Below, in pieces: positions 14,397 through 23,024 of a stretch of DNA of 35,680 nt. The notes beneath the pieces are model-generated. The model had not been told where the DNA came from and made no database searches. It was given only the letters and a program-made list of their open reading frames with translations. The stretch covers positions 1 through 35,680 of the forward strand of contig NZ_SSXE01000095.1 in NCBI RefSeq assembly GCF_021699195.1, written 5' to 3'. The stretch is from Nonomuraea sp. MG754425 (GTDB lineage Bacteria; Actinomycetota; Actinomycetes; Streptosporangiales; Streptosporangiaceae). Made by a program: the position numbers and the translations under genes. Position 1 is the stretch's first letter; each line of letters starts with the position of its first letter.

Positions 14397-16367
14397 TCAG
14401 ACCAGGCCGCGCCGCTCGAGCAGCGGCCGGATGCTGGGCTCACGCCCCCGGAAGTTGCGGAAGGCCGTCAGCGGGTCGAGGCTCCCGCCCCTGGACAGCA
14501 GCTCGCGGCGGAAGTGGTCGCCGTTCGCCCGGGTGAGCCCGCCGTTCTCCTTGAACCACTCCACGCTCTCCGCGTCGAGCACCTCGCTCCAGATGTAGGA
14601 GTAGTACCCCGCGCTGTAGCCGCCCGAGAAGACGTGGGCGAAGTAGTTGGACCGGTAACGGGGCCGCACCAGCGGGAAGGCGATCCCGGCCGCCTCCAGC
14701 GCGGCCGCCTCGAACGCCTCGGGGTCGGCCACCGTCTCGCCGGGGGACAGCCGGTGCCAGGCCCAGTCGAGCAGCGTGGCGGCGAGGTACTCGACCGTCA
14801 TGAAGCCCTGGTTGAACATCTCGGACGCCTGCAGCTTCTCCACCAGCTCGGCCGGCATCGGCTCGCCCGTCTCGTGGTGCCTGGCGTAGTTGGCCAGCAC
14901 CTCGGGCCAGGTCACCCACATCTCGTTGACCTGCGACGGGTACTCGACGAAGTCGCGCGGCACGCTGGTGCCCGAGACACGCGGGAAGCGCACCCGCGAG
15001 AACAGCCCGTGCAGCGCGTGCCCGAACTCGTGGAAGGCCGTGTTCACCTCCTCGTACGTCAGCAGCGTCGGCCCCGAGGCCGGCTTGGTGACGTTGAGGT
15101 TGTTGATCACCACCGGCCGCAGCCCGAACAGGTGCGACTGGTCGACCAGGTTGTTCATCCATGCGCCGCCGCGCTTGCCCTGCCTGGCGTACGGGTCGAG
15201 CACGAACAGCCCCAGCGGGCCGCCGTCCTCGTCGGACACCTCGAACACGGTCACGTCGGGGTGGTAGCCGCGCAGCTCGGGCCGTTCGGCGAAGGTGATC
15301 CCGTACAGCTTGGTGGCGGCGAAGAACACGCCGTCGCGGTAGACCCGGTTCAGCTCGAAGTACGGGCGCATCGCGGCACTGTCGAACTCGTAGCGGGCCT
15401 GGCGCACCTTCTCGGAGTAGTACGACCAGTCCCACGGCTCGATCTCGAACCCGGCCTGCTCCGTCAGCGCCTCGGCCTCCCTCCGCGCGTTGCGCACGGC
15501 GGGGCCGACGAGCTGGCCGAGCATGTCCTCGACCGCCTCCACGGTCTTGGCCGTCTGGTCGGCCACCACGTAGGCCGCGTGGCTGGGGAACCCGAGCAGC
15601 GCCGCCCGCTCGGCCCGCAGCGCCGTGATCCTGGCCGCCAGCGCGAAGTTGCCGGGGGCGCGGCCGACGCTCAGCTCGTACAGGCGGCGGCGCACGTCGC
15701 GGTCGGTGAGCTGGGCCAGGCCGGGCTGGGCGGTGAAGTTGAGCAGCGGCAGGGTGTAGGTGCCGTCGTCCTTGCGCAGCGACTCGATCTTGGCCTCGTC
15801 GAAGCCGTCGAGCTCCTTGGGATCGGTCACCACCAGCGCCGATTCCGTGGACGCCTTCAGCAGGCTCTGCGCGAACTCCGTGGAGAGCTTCGACAGCTCC
15901 TCGTTGAGCGCGCGCAGCCGCTCCTGCTCCGGCTCGGACAGGTCGGCCCCGGCCCTGATGAAGTCGTCGCGGTACTTCTCCAGCAGCCAGGACTCCTCGG
16001 CGTCCGCCGTGCTGACCTGCTTGATCCTGGCCCAGAGCGGGCGGTTCAGCCGGATCGCGTCGTTGTGCCGGGTGAGCTGCGGAGAGATCTCCTTCTCGAT
16101 CTTCATGATGCCGTCGGTCGTGTTGGACGAGGCGATGCTGAAGAAGACCGTGGCCGTGCGGTCGAGGATCCGGCCCGACCGTTCGATCGCGGCGATCGTG
16201 TTGTCGAACGACGGCGGCTCGGCGCTGCTCGCGATCGACTCGACCTCGGCGAGTTGCTCTGCCATGCCGCGCTCGAACGCCGGCAGGTAGTGCTCCTCGC
16301 GGATGTCGGCGAAGGGCGGCAGCTCGTACGGCAGGTCGCTGGGGGCGAAGAACGGATTCTCAGCCAA
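14397..16367 (-). CDS. M3-family zinc metallopeptidase (Dcp/oligopeptidase A type)
   Basis: A 656-residue cytoplasmic peptidase of family M3, which cleaves short peptides and, for Dcp, releases C-terminal dipeptides. The zinc motif HEFGH is at residues 446-450 in AFHEFGHALHGLF, with the downstream Glu ligand expected near the FVEYPSQVNE segment. The length and the N-terminal NPFFAPSDLPYELPPF segment fit Dcp. The start is TTG 16367 with AGGAG about 8 bases upstream; no ATG or GTG closer by is better. It is monocistronic. Confidence 0.9.
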   Translation of the reverse strand: MAENPFFAPSDLPYELPPFADIREEHYLPAFERGMAEQLAEVESIASSAEPPSFDNTIAAIERSGRILDRTATVFFSIASSNTTDGIMKIEKEISPQLTRHNDAIRLNRPLWARIKQVSTADAEESWLLEKYRDDFIRAGADLSEPEQERLRALNEELSKLSTEFAQSLLKASTESALVVTDPKELDGFDEAKIESLRKDDGTYTLPLLNFTAQPGLAQLTDRDVRRRLYELSVGRAPGNFALAARITALRAERAALLGFPSHAAYVVADQTAKTVEAVEDMLGQLVGPAVRNARREAEALTEQAGFEIEPWDWSYYSEKVRQARYEFDSAAMRPYFELNRVYRDGVFFAATKLYGITFAERPELRGYHPDVTVFEVSDEDGGPLGLFVLDPYARQGKRGGAWMNNLVDQSHLFGLRPVVINNLNVTKPASGPTLLTYEEVNTAFHEFGHALHGLFSRVRFPRVSGTSVPRDFVEYPSQVNEMWVTWPEVLANYARHHETGEPMPAELVEKLQASEMFNQGFMTVEYLAATLLDWAWHRLSPGETVADPEAFEAAALEAAGIAFPLVRPRYRSNYFAHVFSGGYSAGYYSYIWSEVLDAESVEWFKENGGLTRANGDHFRRELLSRGGSLDPLTAFRNFRGREPSIRPLLERRGLV

Positions 16368-16461
16368 CGCTTGGGCTCCTCCACGTGGTGTTTTGTCCCT
16401 CTCAGCTTGGCACGCCCGGGCGTGTGCTGCGGGCCGCGGAGGGGCGGGTCGGCCAATCGTT

Positions 16462-16491
16462 TTGGCCTTAGCCCCCGAGCTGGGCTATTCT
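16462..16491 (+). promoter_or_regulatory. tRNA-Gln promoter
   Basis: TTGGCC (16462-16467) and TATTCT (16486-16491) are 18 bases apart, about 40 bases before the tRNA. Confidence 0.6.
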
Positions 16492-16532
16492 TTCGGACGT
16501 CGCCAACGCGCTCCGCGAGGAGATCGCAGCGG

Positions 16533-16604
16533 TGGGGTATGGTGTAATTGGCAGCACGACTGATTCTGGTTCAGTTAGTCTAGGTTCGAGTCCTGGTACC
16601 CCAG
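16533..16604 (+). tRNA. tRNA-Gln (anticodon CTG)
   Basis: The 72-base cloverleaf has acceptor arms TGGGGTA (16533-16539) and TACCCCA (16597-16603), an anticodon stem ACTGA/TCAGT around loop TTCTGGT with anticodon CTG, and the T-loop TTCGAGT. Discriminator base G is at 16604. CCA is not encoded. Confidence 0.95.
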
Positions 16605-16616
16605 CATTTGCATCGA

Positions 16617-16648
16617 ACGGATACCTCTTCAGAGGTGTCCGTTTTTTA
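16617..16648 (+). terminator. Rho-independent terminator after tRNA-Gln
   Basis: A 12-base-pair stem with one G-U pair (16617-16628 with 16631-16642) is followed by six Ts. The T tract overlaps the stop codon of the minus-strand hydrolase at 16646. Confidence 0.85.
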
Positions 16649-17590
16649 TTTGGCGAGTCCGTCGAGAATGTCGGTGACCTGCTGATAAGCCGCTCGGGTC
16701 GGCGCGTGCGGTGACTTCACCGTGAAGACCTCGAACTCGTTGCCCGGCGTCGCCTCGTCCGCCTCCCTGATCATGCGGTCCTGCAGCGCCAGGGGGATCA
16801 CCCGGTCCAGCGTCTGCCGCACGTACACCCGCCGCACCCGCCCCCAGCGGTCCTTGCGGCCCCGCGCGTCCGCGCTCGACACCTGCAGGCTCTCGTCCGG
16901 GAGCGAGGAGTTGAGCAGGGCGAGGAACTCCCCGTCGGTGCCTTCGGCGATGAACGCCGCCTTGGCCGCGTCCAGGAACTTCCTGTCGTTCGTCCGCCAG
17001 TTCACCCTGATCGCCTTGAGCAGCCTCGGGTCGCCGACCACGCCCGGCAGGATCGCGGCCCCCAGGCTCGTGCCGCCCTCCGGCGTCTCCAGGTACGCGG
17101 CCGGCGAACGCAGCTCCGTGCAGCAGTAGGCGCCCACGTAGACCAGCCGGTCGATCAGGCCGGGCACCTCGTCGGCGGTCTTGGTGATCGTCGAGCCGCC
17201 CAGGCTGCCGCCTACCAGGATGACCGGGCCGTGGCGGGAGACGCGGCGCACCACGTCCACGGTGGCCTCGACGTAGTCGTCCAGCGTGACGCCGGCCATC
17301 GGGGAGGGGAGCGTGGCGAGCGTGGCCAGGTCCTGCGGCGCCTGGTAGGCCCGGTGGAGCTGGTCCTCGGGGCCGTGCCCCGGCAGGTTCACGCCCACGG
17401 TGCGGTGGCCGCGCAGCGTCAGCTCCGCGTCGCCGCCGGCCGTGCCGTTCGAGCCGGTCACGAAGACGAACGTGGTCACGTCCTTCCGCTTCACGGCGGA
17501 CGCGGCGGCGGACGCGGCGGTGGACGCAGCGGCGGTTCCCGCGCCGGCGGCGGCGAGCTGGAAGGCGGTTCTGCGGGTCAGATCGTTCAT
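16646..17590 (-). CDS. Tat-exported alpha/beta hydrolase
   Basis: A 314-residue alpha/beta-hydrolase. The N-terminus LTRRTAFQLAAAG has a twin-arginine motif followed by a long Ala-rich stretch to about residue 33, suggesting export by Tat. The nucleophile elbow is GGSLGG with S129, and the probable acid and base are the Asp in LDRVIPL and the His in SPHAPTR. It resembles esterase/salicylate-binding-like hydrolases (methylesterase type), but the substrate is unknown. The ATG at 17590 is preferred over 17626 because it gives a proper Tat signal and has CGAGG upstream. It is divergent from the two-component genes. Confidence 0.82.
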   Translation of the reverse strand: MNDLTRRTAFQLAAAGAGTAAASTAASAAASAVKRKDVTTFVFVTGSNGTAGGDAELTLRGHRTVGVNLPGHGPEDQLHRAYQAPQDLATLATLPSPMAGVTLDDYVEATVDVVRRVSRHGPVILVGGSLGGSTITKTADEVPGLIDRLVYVGAYCCTELRSPAAYLETPEGGTSLGAAILPGVVGDPRLLKAIRVNWRTNDRKFLDAAKAAFIAEGTDGEFLALLNSSLPDESLQVSSADARGRKDRWGRVRRVYVRQTLDRVIPLALQDRMIREADEATPGNEFEVFTVKSPHAPTRAAYQQVTDILDGLAK

Positions 17591-17698
17591 GCCTCGATGC
17601 TCGCCGAGGTCAGGGCCGCGCCACATCGCCCGGCCGGATACCGAAACGGTTGACGGCGGCTATCCACCGATCGGTTGACGGCGTGCCAGGCTGGGGGG

Positions 17699-18883
17699 AT
17701 GAGCTGGGTCGACGGGCGTGAGCGCTGGGTCTACGCGGGGCTCGCGTACGGGCTGCTCGCGCTCTCCTCCCTCGCGGCCACCTTCACCGGCCCCGCCGCG
17801 GGCGCGTTCTGGCCCGGTTTGCCGTGGCAACTGCCGGCCCTGGCGGCGGCCGTCTGGTTGGCCGCGATCCCGTGGCTCTACCCCCGCCGCGACGCGCGCC
17901 GAACGCTCGTCGTGGCGTACTACCTCGTCCTGCTGGCCCTCGCCGCGGCCCTGGCCGTCAAGAGCCTGGCGTTCGTGGTGTTCGCCTCCGCCGGTTACCC
18001 GCTGGCCATCGCGATGCTCCCGGGCCGTCTCGTCATGGCCGGGGTCACGCTCACCGCCCTCATCAACGTCACCACCCAGGCGGGTCCCGGATCCAGGGCG
18101 ACCCTGCTCACCGCCGTCGCCGGCGTGGCCGTGCCGCTGGTCCTGGCCGGCTGGTACGTCTCCGCCGAGCACGACAACCGCCGCCGCCTGGTCGAGCGCC
18201 TGCGCGCCGCCATGGCGGAGAACGCCGAGCTGAACGCCAGGCTTCTCGGCCAGGCCAGGCACGCGGGCGCGCTCGACGAGCGGCACCGGGTGGCCGGGGA
18301 GATCCACGACACGGTCGCCCAGGACCTGGTGGCCCTGATCGGCCAGCTCGACGCCGCCGGACGCGCCCCGCACGCGGAGGAGTCCCGTCGCCACCTCGCC
18401 AGGGCGTCCGAGCTGGCCCGCCGCGGCCTCACCGAGGCCCGCAGGTCGGTACGCGCCCTGCGGCCCGCCCCGCTGGAGGACGCCGAACTGCCGGACGCCA
18501 TCGGCCGCATGGCGCGCTCGTGGGGGGAGACGGCCGGGGTGGAGCTGCGGTTCGAGGTCACCGGCACGCCTCTGGCCCTGGCCGCCGACGTGGAGACCGC
18601 GCTGTTCCGGGTGGCCCAGGAAGCCCTGGCGAACGTCGCCAAACACGCCAATGCCACCAGGGCGGCCCTCACCCTGTCGTACACGGACGAAACCATCCTC
18701 CTCGACGTCCGAGACGACGGGACGGGTTTCGACCCGCAGCGGCCCGCTGACGGCTTCGGGCTGGACGGCATGCGGCAGCGGGTGCGCGGCGTCGGCGGCG
18801 TCCTCGACATCGAGTCGGAGCCCGGTCACGGCACGGCGATCGCCGCCGCCGTCCCCGCGATCCCGGCGGACGCCGATCGGTGA
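17699..18883 (+). CDS. NarL-type sensor histidine kinase
   Basis: A 394-residue kinase with five or so N-terminal membrane segments (about residues 11-30, 44-62, 69-88, 89-127 and 134-154), then a HisKA_3 domain with the phospho-acceptor H203 in AGEIHDTVAQDL, and a C-terminal ATPase domain with DDGTGFDP and GFGLDGMRQR. It lacks a separate sensor domain, so the signal probably comes through the membrane part. The ATG at 17699 is chosen; an upstream ATG at 17675 would add 8 residues. The response regulator follows 48 bases downstream. Confidence 0.9.
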   Translation: MSWVDGRERWVYAGLAYGLLALSSLAATFTGPAAGAFWPGLPWQLPALAAAVWLAAIPWLYPRRDARRTLVVAYYLVLLALAAALAVKSLAFVVFASAGYPLAIAMLPGRLVMAGVTLTALINVTTQAGPGSRATLLTAVAGVAVPLVLAGWYVSAEHDNRRRLVERLRAAMAENAELNARLLGQARHAGALDERHRVAGEIHDTVAQDLVALIGQLDAAGRAPHAEESRRHLARASELARRGLTEARRSVRALRPAPLEDAELPDAIGRMARSWGETAGVELRFEVTGTPLALAADVETALFRVAQEALANVAKHANATRAALTLSYTDETILLDVRDDGTGFDPQRPADGFGLDGMRQRVRGVGGVLDIESEPGHGTAIAAAVPAIPADADR

Positions 18884-18931
18884 GAGGCTGAAGGACAGGG
18901 CCTTCAGGGGCGCGGGCCAGGAGGGGGAGCG

Positions 18932-19546
18932 ATGTCACTACGGCTGCTGATCGCCGACGATCACCCGATCGTGCGCGACGGGCTGCGCGGGGCGCTCGGG
19001 GCGGAACCCGACCTGGAGATCGTCGGGGAGGCGGCCGACGGCGAGACGGCCGTGCGGCTGGCCGCCGAACTCGCCCCCGACGTCGTCCTCATGGACCTGC
19101 GCATGCCCGGACTCGACGGGGTGAGCGCCATCCGCCTGCTGCGCGGCACCGGGCCGAGGGTGCTGGTGCTGACCACGTTCGACACCGACGTCCTGCCGGC
19201 GCTCGAAGCCGGCGCCAGCGGCTACCTGCTCAAGGACGCCCCGCCGGACGAGCTGATCCGCGCCGTCCGCGCCACCCACCGCGGCGAGACCGTGCTCGCC
19301 CCCGCCGTGGCCGGCCGCCTGGCCGACCATCTGCGCAGGCCCGCCAGGGGCAGGCTGAGCAAGCGCGAGCTGGAGGTGCTGCGCCTGGTGGCCGACGGGG
19401 CCACGAACAAGGAGGCGGCGGCCCGCCTGTTCATCAGCGAGGCCAGCGTGAAGACGCACCTGCTGCACATCTACGCCAAGCTCGACGTCCGCGACCGCGC
19501 CGCCGCCGTCGGCGAGGGCTACCGCCGCGGCCTGCTCACCGGCTGA
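18932..19546 (+). CDS. NarL/LuxR-family response regulator
   Basis: A 204-residue regulator. The receiver domain has the acidic pair D9-D10, phospho-acceptor D55 in VLMDLRMPG, the Thr in LTTFD, and the Lys in LLKDAPP. The C-terminal LuxR helix-turn-helix (about residues 138-198) reads LSKRELEVLRLVADGATNKEAA and SVKTHLLHIYAKL. It is the cognate partner of the upstream kinase. GAGGGGGAG lies just before the ATG at 18932. The target genes are unknown; the adjacent membrane protein or hydrolase are candidates. Confidence 0.93.
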   Translation: MSLRLLIADDHPIVRDGLRGALGAEPDLEIVGEAADGETAVRLAAELAPDVVLMDLRMPGLDGVSAIRLLRGTGPRVLVLTTFDTDVLPALEAGASGYLLKDAPPDELIRAVRATHRGETVLAPAVAGRLADHLRRPARGRLSKRELEVLRLVADGATNKEAAARLFISEASVKTHLLHIYAKLDVRDRAAAVGEGYRRGLLTG

Positions 19547-19586
19547 GGCGGGACGGAAACCCGTCGGGTAGAGTCCCACCCCACCT

Positions 19587-20168
19587 ATGGCTGAGTTTCG
19601 CATCCGCGCGGGCAGTCTCCCGCGCTTCCTGGTTCCGTTCGTCGCCCCGCTCGTCCTCTTCTTCGCCGCCTGCCTGCTGCTCGGCGCGATCTTCACCAAC
19701 AGCACCCCGCTGGGCGTCGTCATCGCGGCATCGGCCACCGGCGTGCTGGTCGCCGTGCTCGTCGGCAAATACCGGCGGCTGGCCTCGGGCACCGTCGCGC
19801 GCTTCTCCGCCGACGGGGTCGAGCTGACCGACTCCTACGGGTTCCGCGTCCGCCTGCGCTGGCCCGACATCACCAGGATCGGCGTCGTCGAGACCCAGCT
19901 CGGGGACCCGCGCCTGCTCGGCCGTCCGGGAGCGGCGCGGGCGCGGGTCCAGGCGCTGCGCTCGGCCGGCCTCGTCGGCTGGGGCGAGCGCAGCGTGCCG
20001 CCCCGGATCCCCCGGTGGATGCGCGAGCGGCTGGCCCGCGTCCCGGTCGATCCGGGGACGGGCCGGCCCGAGGTGACGATCCCGCTCGGGGAGTTCGATC
20101 CGCAGTGGCAGCTCGGCCCGATGGGGGACTGGGTACGGCGCTACAGGGCCGATCTCATGGGCGGATAA
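19587..20168 (+). CDS. PH-like domain membrane protein
   Basis: A 193-residue protein with two membrane segments (about residues 14-35 and 42-60) and a cytoplasmic domain with a bacterial-PH-like pattern: ARFSADGVELTDSYGFRVRLRWPDITRIGVVE. Such proteins are common and uncharacterised in actinomycetes. A TAGAGT (19569-19574) lies 12 bases before the ATG. Its closeness to the two-component pair (40 bases) may be coincidental. Confidence 0.65.
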   Translation: MAEFRIRAGSLPRFLVPFVAPLVLFFAACLLLGAIFTNSTPLGVVIAASATGVLVAVLVGKYRRLASGTVARFSADGVELTDSYGFRVRLRWPDITRIGVVETQLGDPRLLGRPGAARARVQALRSAGLVGWGERSVPPRIPRWMRERLARVPVDPGTGRPEVTIPLGEFDPQWQLGPMGDWVRRYRADLMGG

Positions 20169-20173
20169 GCGGT

Positions 20174-20202
20174 TTGGTGTGGTCTTCCGGGTGCGGTAGA
20201 GT
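20174..20202 (+). promoter_or_regulatory. tRNA-Glu promoter
   Basis: TTGGTG (20174-20179) and TAGAGT (20197-20202) are 17 bases apart, about 45 bases before the first tRNA-Glu. Both tRNAs are likely transcribed from it. Confidence 0.7.
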
Positions 20203-20246
20203 TACCTGCGTTGCCGGGGAGGCCCGGCACAGCAGCTTGTGGACAG

Positions 20247-20319
20247 GGTCCCGTCGTCTAGTGGCCCAGGACGCCGCCCTCTCAAGGCGGTAGCGCCGGT
20301 TCGAATCCGGTCGGGACTA
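20247..20319 (+). tRNA. tRNA-Glu (anticodon CTC), copy 1
   Basis: The 73-base gene has acceptor arms GGTCCCG and CGGGACT, an anticodon stem CCGCC/GGCGG around CTCTCAA (anticodon CTC) and a T-arm GCCGG-TTCGAAT-CCGGT. Discriminator A is at 20319. A 9-base inverted repeat (20234-20242 with 20326-20334) flanks this copy and could form a processing stem. Confidence 0.95.
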
Positions 20320-20341
20320 CCACTGCCACAAGCTTCACGAA

Positions 20342-20414
20342 GGTCCCGTCGTCTAGTGGCCCAGGACGCCGCCCTCTCAAGGCGGTAGCGCCGGTTCGAA
20401 TCCGGTCGGGACTA
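20342..20414 (+). tRNA. tRNA-Glu (anticodon CTC), copy 2
   Basis: The sequence is identical to copy 1 over all 73 bases, 22 bases downstream. Identical tandem copies suggest recent duplication or gene conversion. Confidence 0.95.
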
Positions 20415-20429
20415 CGTCTGCAGCAAGTA

Positions 20430-20463
20430 CGCTCCGGTGCGCAAGCGCCCGGGGCGTTTTTGT
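20430..20463 (+). terminator. Rho-independent terminator after the tRNA-Glu pair
   Basis: Outer arms CGCTCCGG (20430-20437) and CCGGGGCG (20449-20456) plus an inner GCGC/GCGC stem form one hairpin, followed by TTTTTGTG. Confidence 0.85.
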
Positions 20464-20491
20464 GTTTCCCCCACGGCCGTCGATTCCCGCG

Positions 20492-20529
20492 CCGGCCGCT
20501 CCCGCCACCTGGACGGCGGGAGCGGCCGG
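20492..20529 (-). terminator. Strong hairpin after the 569-residue gene
   Basis: A perfect 15-base-pair GC-rich stem (20492-20506 with 20515-20529) and an 8-base loop lie 5 bases past the minus-strand stop at 20534. No U tract is seen. Confidence 0.65.
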
Positions 20530-20533
20530 GCGA

Positions 20534-22243
20534 TCACAACGAGCGGGCCTTGAACAGGGCGCGGCGGGCCGCCTTGGCGACCTGCTTGTCGGGGTGCACC
20601 TGGGAGATCAGGTCGAGCAGCTCCTCCACGTGCGCGTGCGGGATCTTCCAGATCACCTCGAGCAGGCTGTTGACCATGTCCGGCCCGATGTCCTGCAGGC
20701 TGGAGACGAACTCCGAGCGCCCCAGCCCCGCCGAGATCGTCCACATGTCGAGGATGAGCCAGTGGGTGTCGTCCTGGGTGGGTTCGGGGGCGCCCTCGAC
20801 CTCGAGCTGGCTCAGGTGGGTCGCCGCGTACGGTCGCAGCGACGACTGCTTGAGCGCGGCCTGCCAGGCCGGGACGGCGGCCTCGCCGAGCGTGCCGACG
20901 ATGCTGGCCGCCTGCACCCTGATCAGCGCGTCGCTGTCGTCCTCGGCGGCGGCCTCCAGCAACTCCTCGGCGGCCCTGCCCGGCTCCCTGAGCCGCATCC
21001 AGGCGGCGAACTCGGCGTCGGCCTCGTCCTCGGGCAGCTCCGCGCTGAGCGCGAGCAGCTCGTGGGCGCTCATGGACTCGATCGCCGGGCGCGCGTCGAC
21101 CTCGATGTCGGCGTCGTCGATGAGGTGCACGACGCCCTCGGTGCCGAGCGGCGTGAGGCGGACGACGTCGCCCTCGGTCTCGACCATGCCGTAGCCGGTC
21201 AGCCAGTCGATGGCGGGCGCGAGCGGGTCGCCCGCCGCCTCCCACGCGTCGGCTCCCAGCTCGTCGAGGTCGGCCGCGGCCTCGGACAGGTCGCGGGCCA
21301 GCTCGTCGCGCTCACGCGAGCCGCCGGCCAGCAGCAGCCGGACCAGCAGGCCCCGGGTCAGGCCGGCCAGGGCCATCGTGAGGTCGTCGTCCTCGAGCTC
21401 CGGGTCGCCGTAGTCGACCGAGTGGAGCCCGAGCATCCAGGCGTCGAGCACGTCCTCGTCGTCGTCGAACGGCCACTCGGCGGTGTCGTCCTGGACGGCC
21501 ACCGTGCCCGCCTCGCCCGGTTCGAGGAACTCCAGGTCGACCGCGAGGTTCCAGATGTTCCAGAGCTGGGGGACGGCCTCGGCCACGGGGCCGTCGGTCT
21601 CCGGCCGGGGCAGGCCGGAGGCGGTCAGCGCCTCCTCGACCTCGTCGTCGCTGAGGAGTGTCTCCTCGCCGACCTTGCGGCCTGATCCCACCCAGACGGC
21701 CAGATCGCGGGCCTTGGCGATCAGCGGCGCCTGGCGGGCCGCCTCGGCGAGCTCGGAGTCGGGCCGCAGCCTGATCGTGTCGAGTTCGGCCAGTTCGTCG
21801 GCGAACGACTCGAAGTCGCCCAGGTCGCCGGCCTCCTCCTCGTCGTCTACGCCCTCGGTGTCGTCGAGCAGCTCCTCCATGAGATCGACGAACTCGTCCT
21901 CGACGTCGTCCAGCTCGGCCTGCAGATCGGCGAGGCTGTCCGAGCCCTTGTTCAGCCGGCCGGTCTGGGAGAGGAACGTCAGGTACGCCTCAACGGCCGG
22001 GAGCATTCCGTCGGCTGCGGCGTCGGGATCCTCCACGACCTTGGGCATGCGGTCGAGCAGCAGGTTACGCAGGTCGGCACGCTTCCACGTGCCGAGATCC
22101 TGCGAGAAGGCGAGACGGTGCCACAGGGCTGCGGGCCCCACGAGCTCGGGGTCGCTCCCAGGGGCGTTCGCACGCGCCCACATGATGAACTCTTCGAGCA
22201 GGGGTCGCAGCTCAGTGGCGGCTACCTCGATGCGATCTGTCAC
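20534..22243 (-). CDS. Large acidic protein of unknown function with HEAT-like C-terminus
   Basis: I do not recognise this 569-residue family with confidence. It is strongly acidic, with an Asp/Glu-rich segment around residues 110-145 (DDVEDEFVDLMEELL and following) and another near 255-290. The N-terminus is helical. The C-terminal third (about 400-569) has repeating helix pairs such as RVQAASIVGTLGEAAVPAW and a VHPDKQVAKAARRALF end, reminiscent of HEAT repeats. It has no signal or membrane segment. Similar proteins are common in Streptomyces-like genomes. It stands alone between the tRNA-Glu genes and ndgR, both neighbours being separate transcription units. Confidence 0.7.
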   Translation of the reverse strand: MTDRIEVAATELRPLLEEFIMWARANAPGSDPELVGPAALWHRLAFSQDLGTWKRADLRNLLLDRMPKVVEDPDAAADGMLPAVEAYLTFLSQTGRLNKGSDSLADLQAELDDVEDEFVDLMEELLDDTEGVDDEEEAGDLGDFESFADELAELDTIRLRPDSELAEAARQAPLIAKARDLAVWVGSGRKVGEETLLSDDEVEEALTASGLPRPETDGPVAEAVPQLWNIWNLAVDLEFLEPGEAGTVAVQDDTAEWPFDDDEDVLDAWMLGLHSVDYGDPELEDDDLTMALAGLTRGLLVRLLLAGGSRERDELARDLSEAAADLDELGADAWEAAGDPLAPAIDWLTGYGMVETEGDVVRLTPLGTEGVVHLIDDADIEVDARPAIESMSAHELLALSAELPEDEADAEFAAWMRLREPGRAAEELLEAAAEDDSDALIRVQAASIVGTLGEAAVPAWQAALKQSSLRPYAATHLSQLEVEGAPEPTQDDTHWLILDMWTISAGLGRSEFVSSLQDIGPDMVNSLLEVIWKIPHAHVEELLDLISQVHPDKQVAKAARRALFKARSL

Positions 22244-22301
22244 GCACTCAGGCTAGTGCGCGCACGAGGCAGTCGGCTCCCCAAATACATCCTTTTCCCG
22301 A

Positions 22302-23018
22302 TCATGACGTGCGGCGCATCGCCTCGGTGATCCGTTCGGCGGCGGCCATCACCGGTACGGCGTGCAGCCGTCCGGGTGCGCGCGTGAGCCGTTCGATGGG
22401 TCCGGAGACGGACACGGACGCGATCACCTTGCCGCCGCTGCCCCTTATCGGCGCCGAGACGCTGGCCACTCCCTGCTCACGCTCGCCGACGCTGTGCGCC
22501 CAGCCCCGGCGGCGTACGGAGGCGAGCGTGGCGGCGGTGAACTTGGCGCCGCGCAACCCGCGGTGCAGCCGATCGGGCTCCTCCCAGGCCAGCAGGATCT
22601 GCGCCGCCGAACCAGCCGTCATTGGCAGCGCGGAACCCACGGGAACGGTGTCACGCAGGCCGCTGGCCCGTTCGGCCGCGGCCACGCAAACCCGCTCGTC
22701 ACCTTGCCGGCGATACAGTTGGGCACTCTCGCCGGTGAGGTCCCTGAGCTGCATGAGCACGGGGGCGGCCACCGCCAGCAGCCGATCCTCACCGGCCGCG
22801 GTGGACAACTCGGAAAGCCGCGGGCCGAGCACGAACCGGCCCTGTGTGTCACGAGTCACAATGCGGTGATGCTCGAGGGCGACGGCCAACCGGTGGGCAG
22901 TGGGTCGGGCCAGGCCGGTGGCCTGGACGAGCTGAGCCAGTGAAGCGGGGCCCGCTTCCAGGGCATTGAGTACAAGAACTGCCTTGTCGAGTACTCCGAC
23001 TCCGCTAGAGTTGTCCAT
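22302..23018 (-). CDS. ndgR: IclR-family regulator of branched-chain synthesis (NdgR/LtbR)
   Basis: A 238-residue IclR-type protein. A winged helix-turn-helix is at residues 8-62 (VGVLDKAVLVLNALEAG, LVQATGLARPTAHRLAVAL) and an IclR effector domain at about 80-238. It is transcribed divergently from leuCD, the hallmark position of LtbR in Corynebacterium and NdgR in Streptomyces, which control leuCD and related genes. The start is ATG 23018, giving the typical MDNSSGVGVLDKA N-terminus; a longer form from 23054 would cross the operator. The -10 CAGTAT (23030-23025) ends 6 bases before the ATG, so the mRNA is probably leaderless. It likely represses or activates its own promoter. Confidence 0.93.
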   Translation of the reverse strand: MDNSSGVGVLDKAVLVLNALEAGPASLAQLVQATGLARPTAHRLAVALEHHRIVTRDTQGRFVLGPRLSELSTAAGEDRLLAVAAPVLMQLRDLTGESAQLYRRQGDERVCVAAAERASGLRDTVPVGSALPMTAGSAAQILLAWEEPDRLHRGLRGAKFTAATLASVRRRGWAHSVGEREQGVASVSAPIRGSGGKVIASVSVSGPIERLTRAPGRLHAVPVMAAAERITEAMRRTS

Positions 23019-23024
23019 ACACCG

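Noticed and set aside
16533..20414. tRNA-Gln or tRNA-Glu as attachment site of an integrated element
   Set aside because: No integrase gene or duplicated tRNA 3' end was seen; flanking genes look chromosomal.
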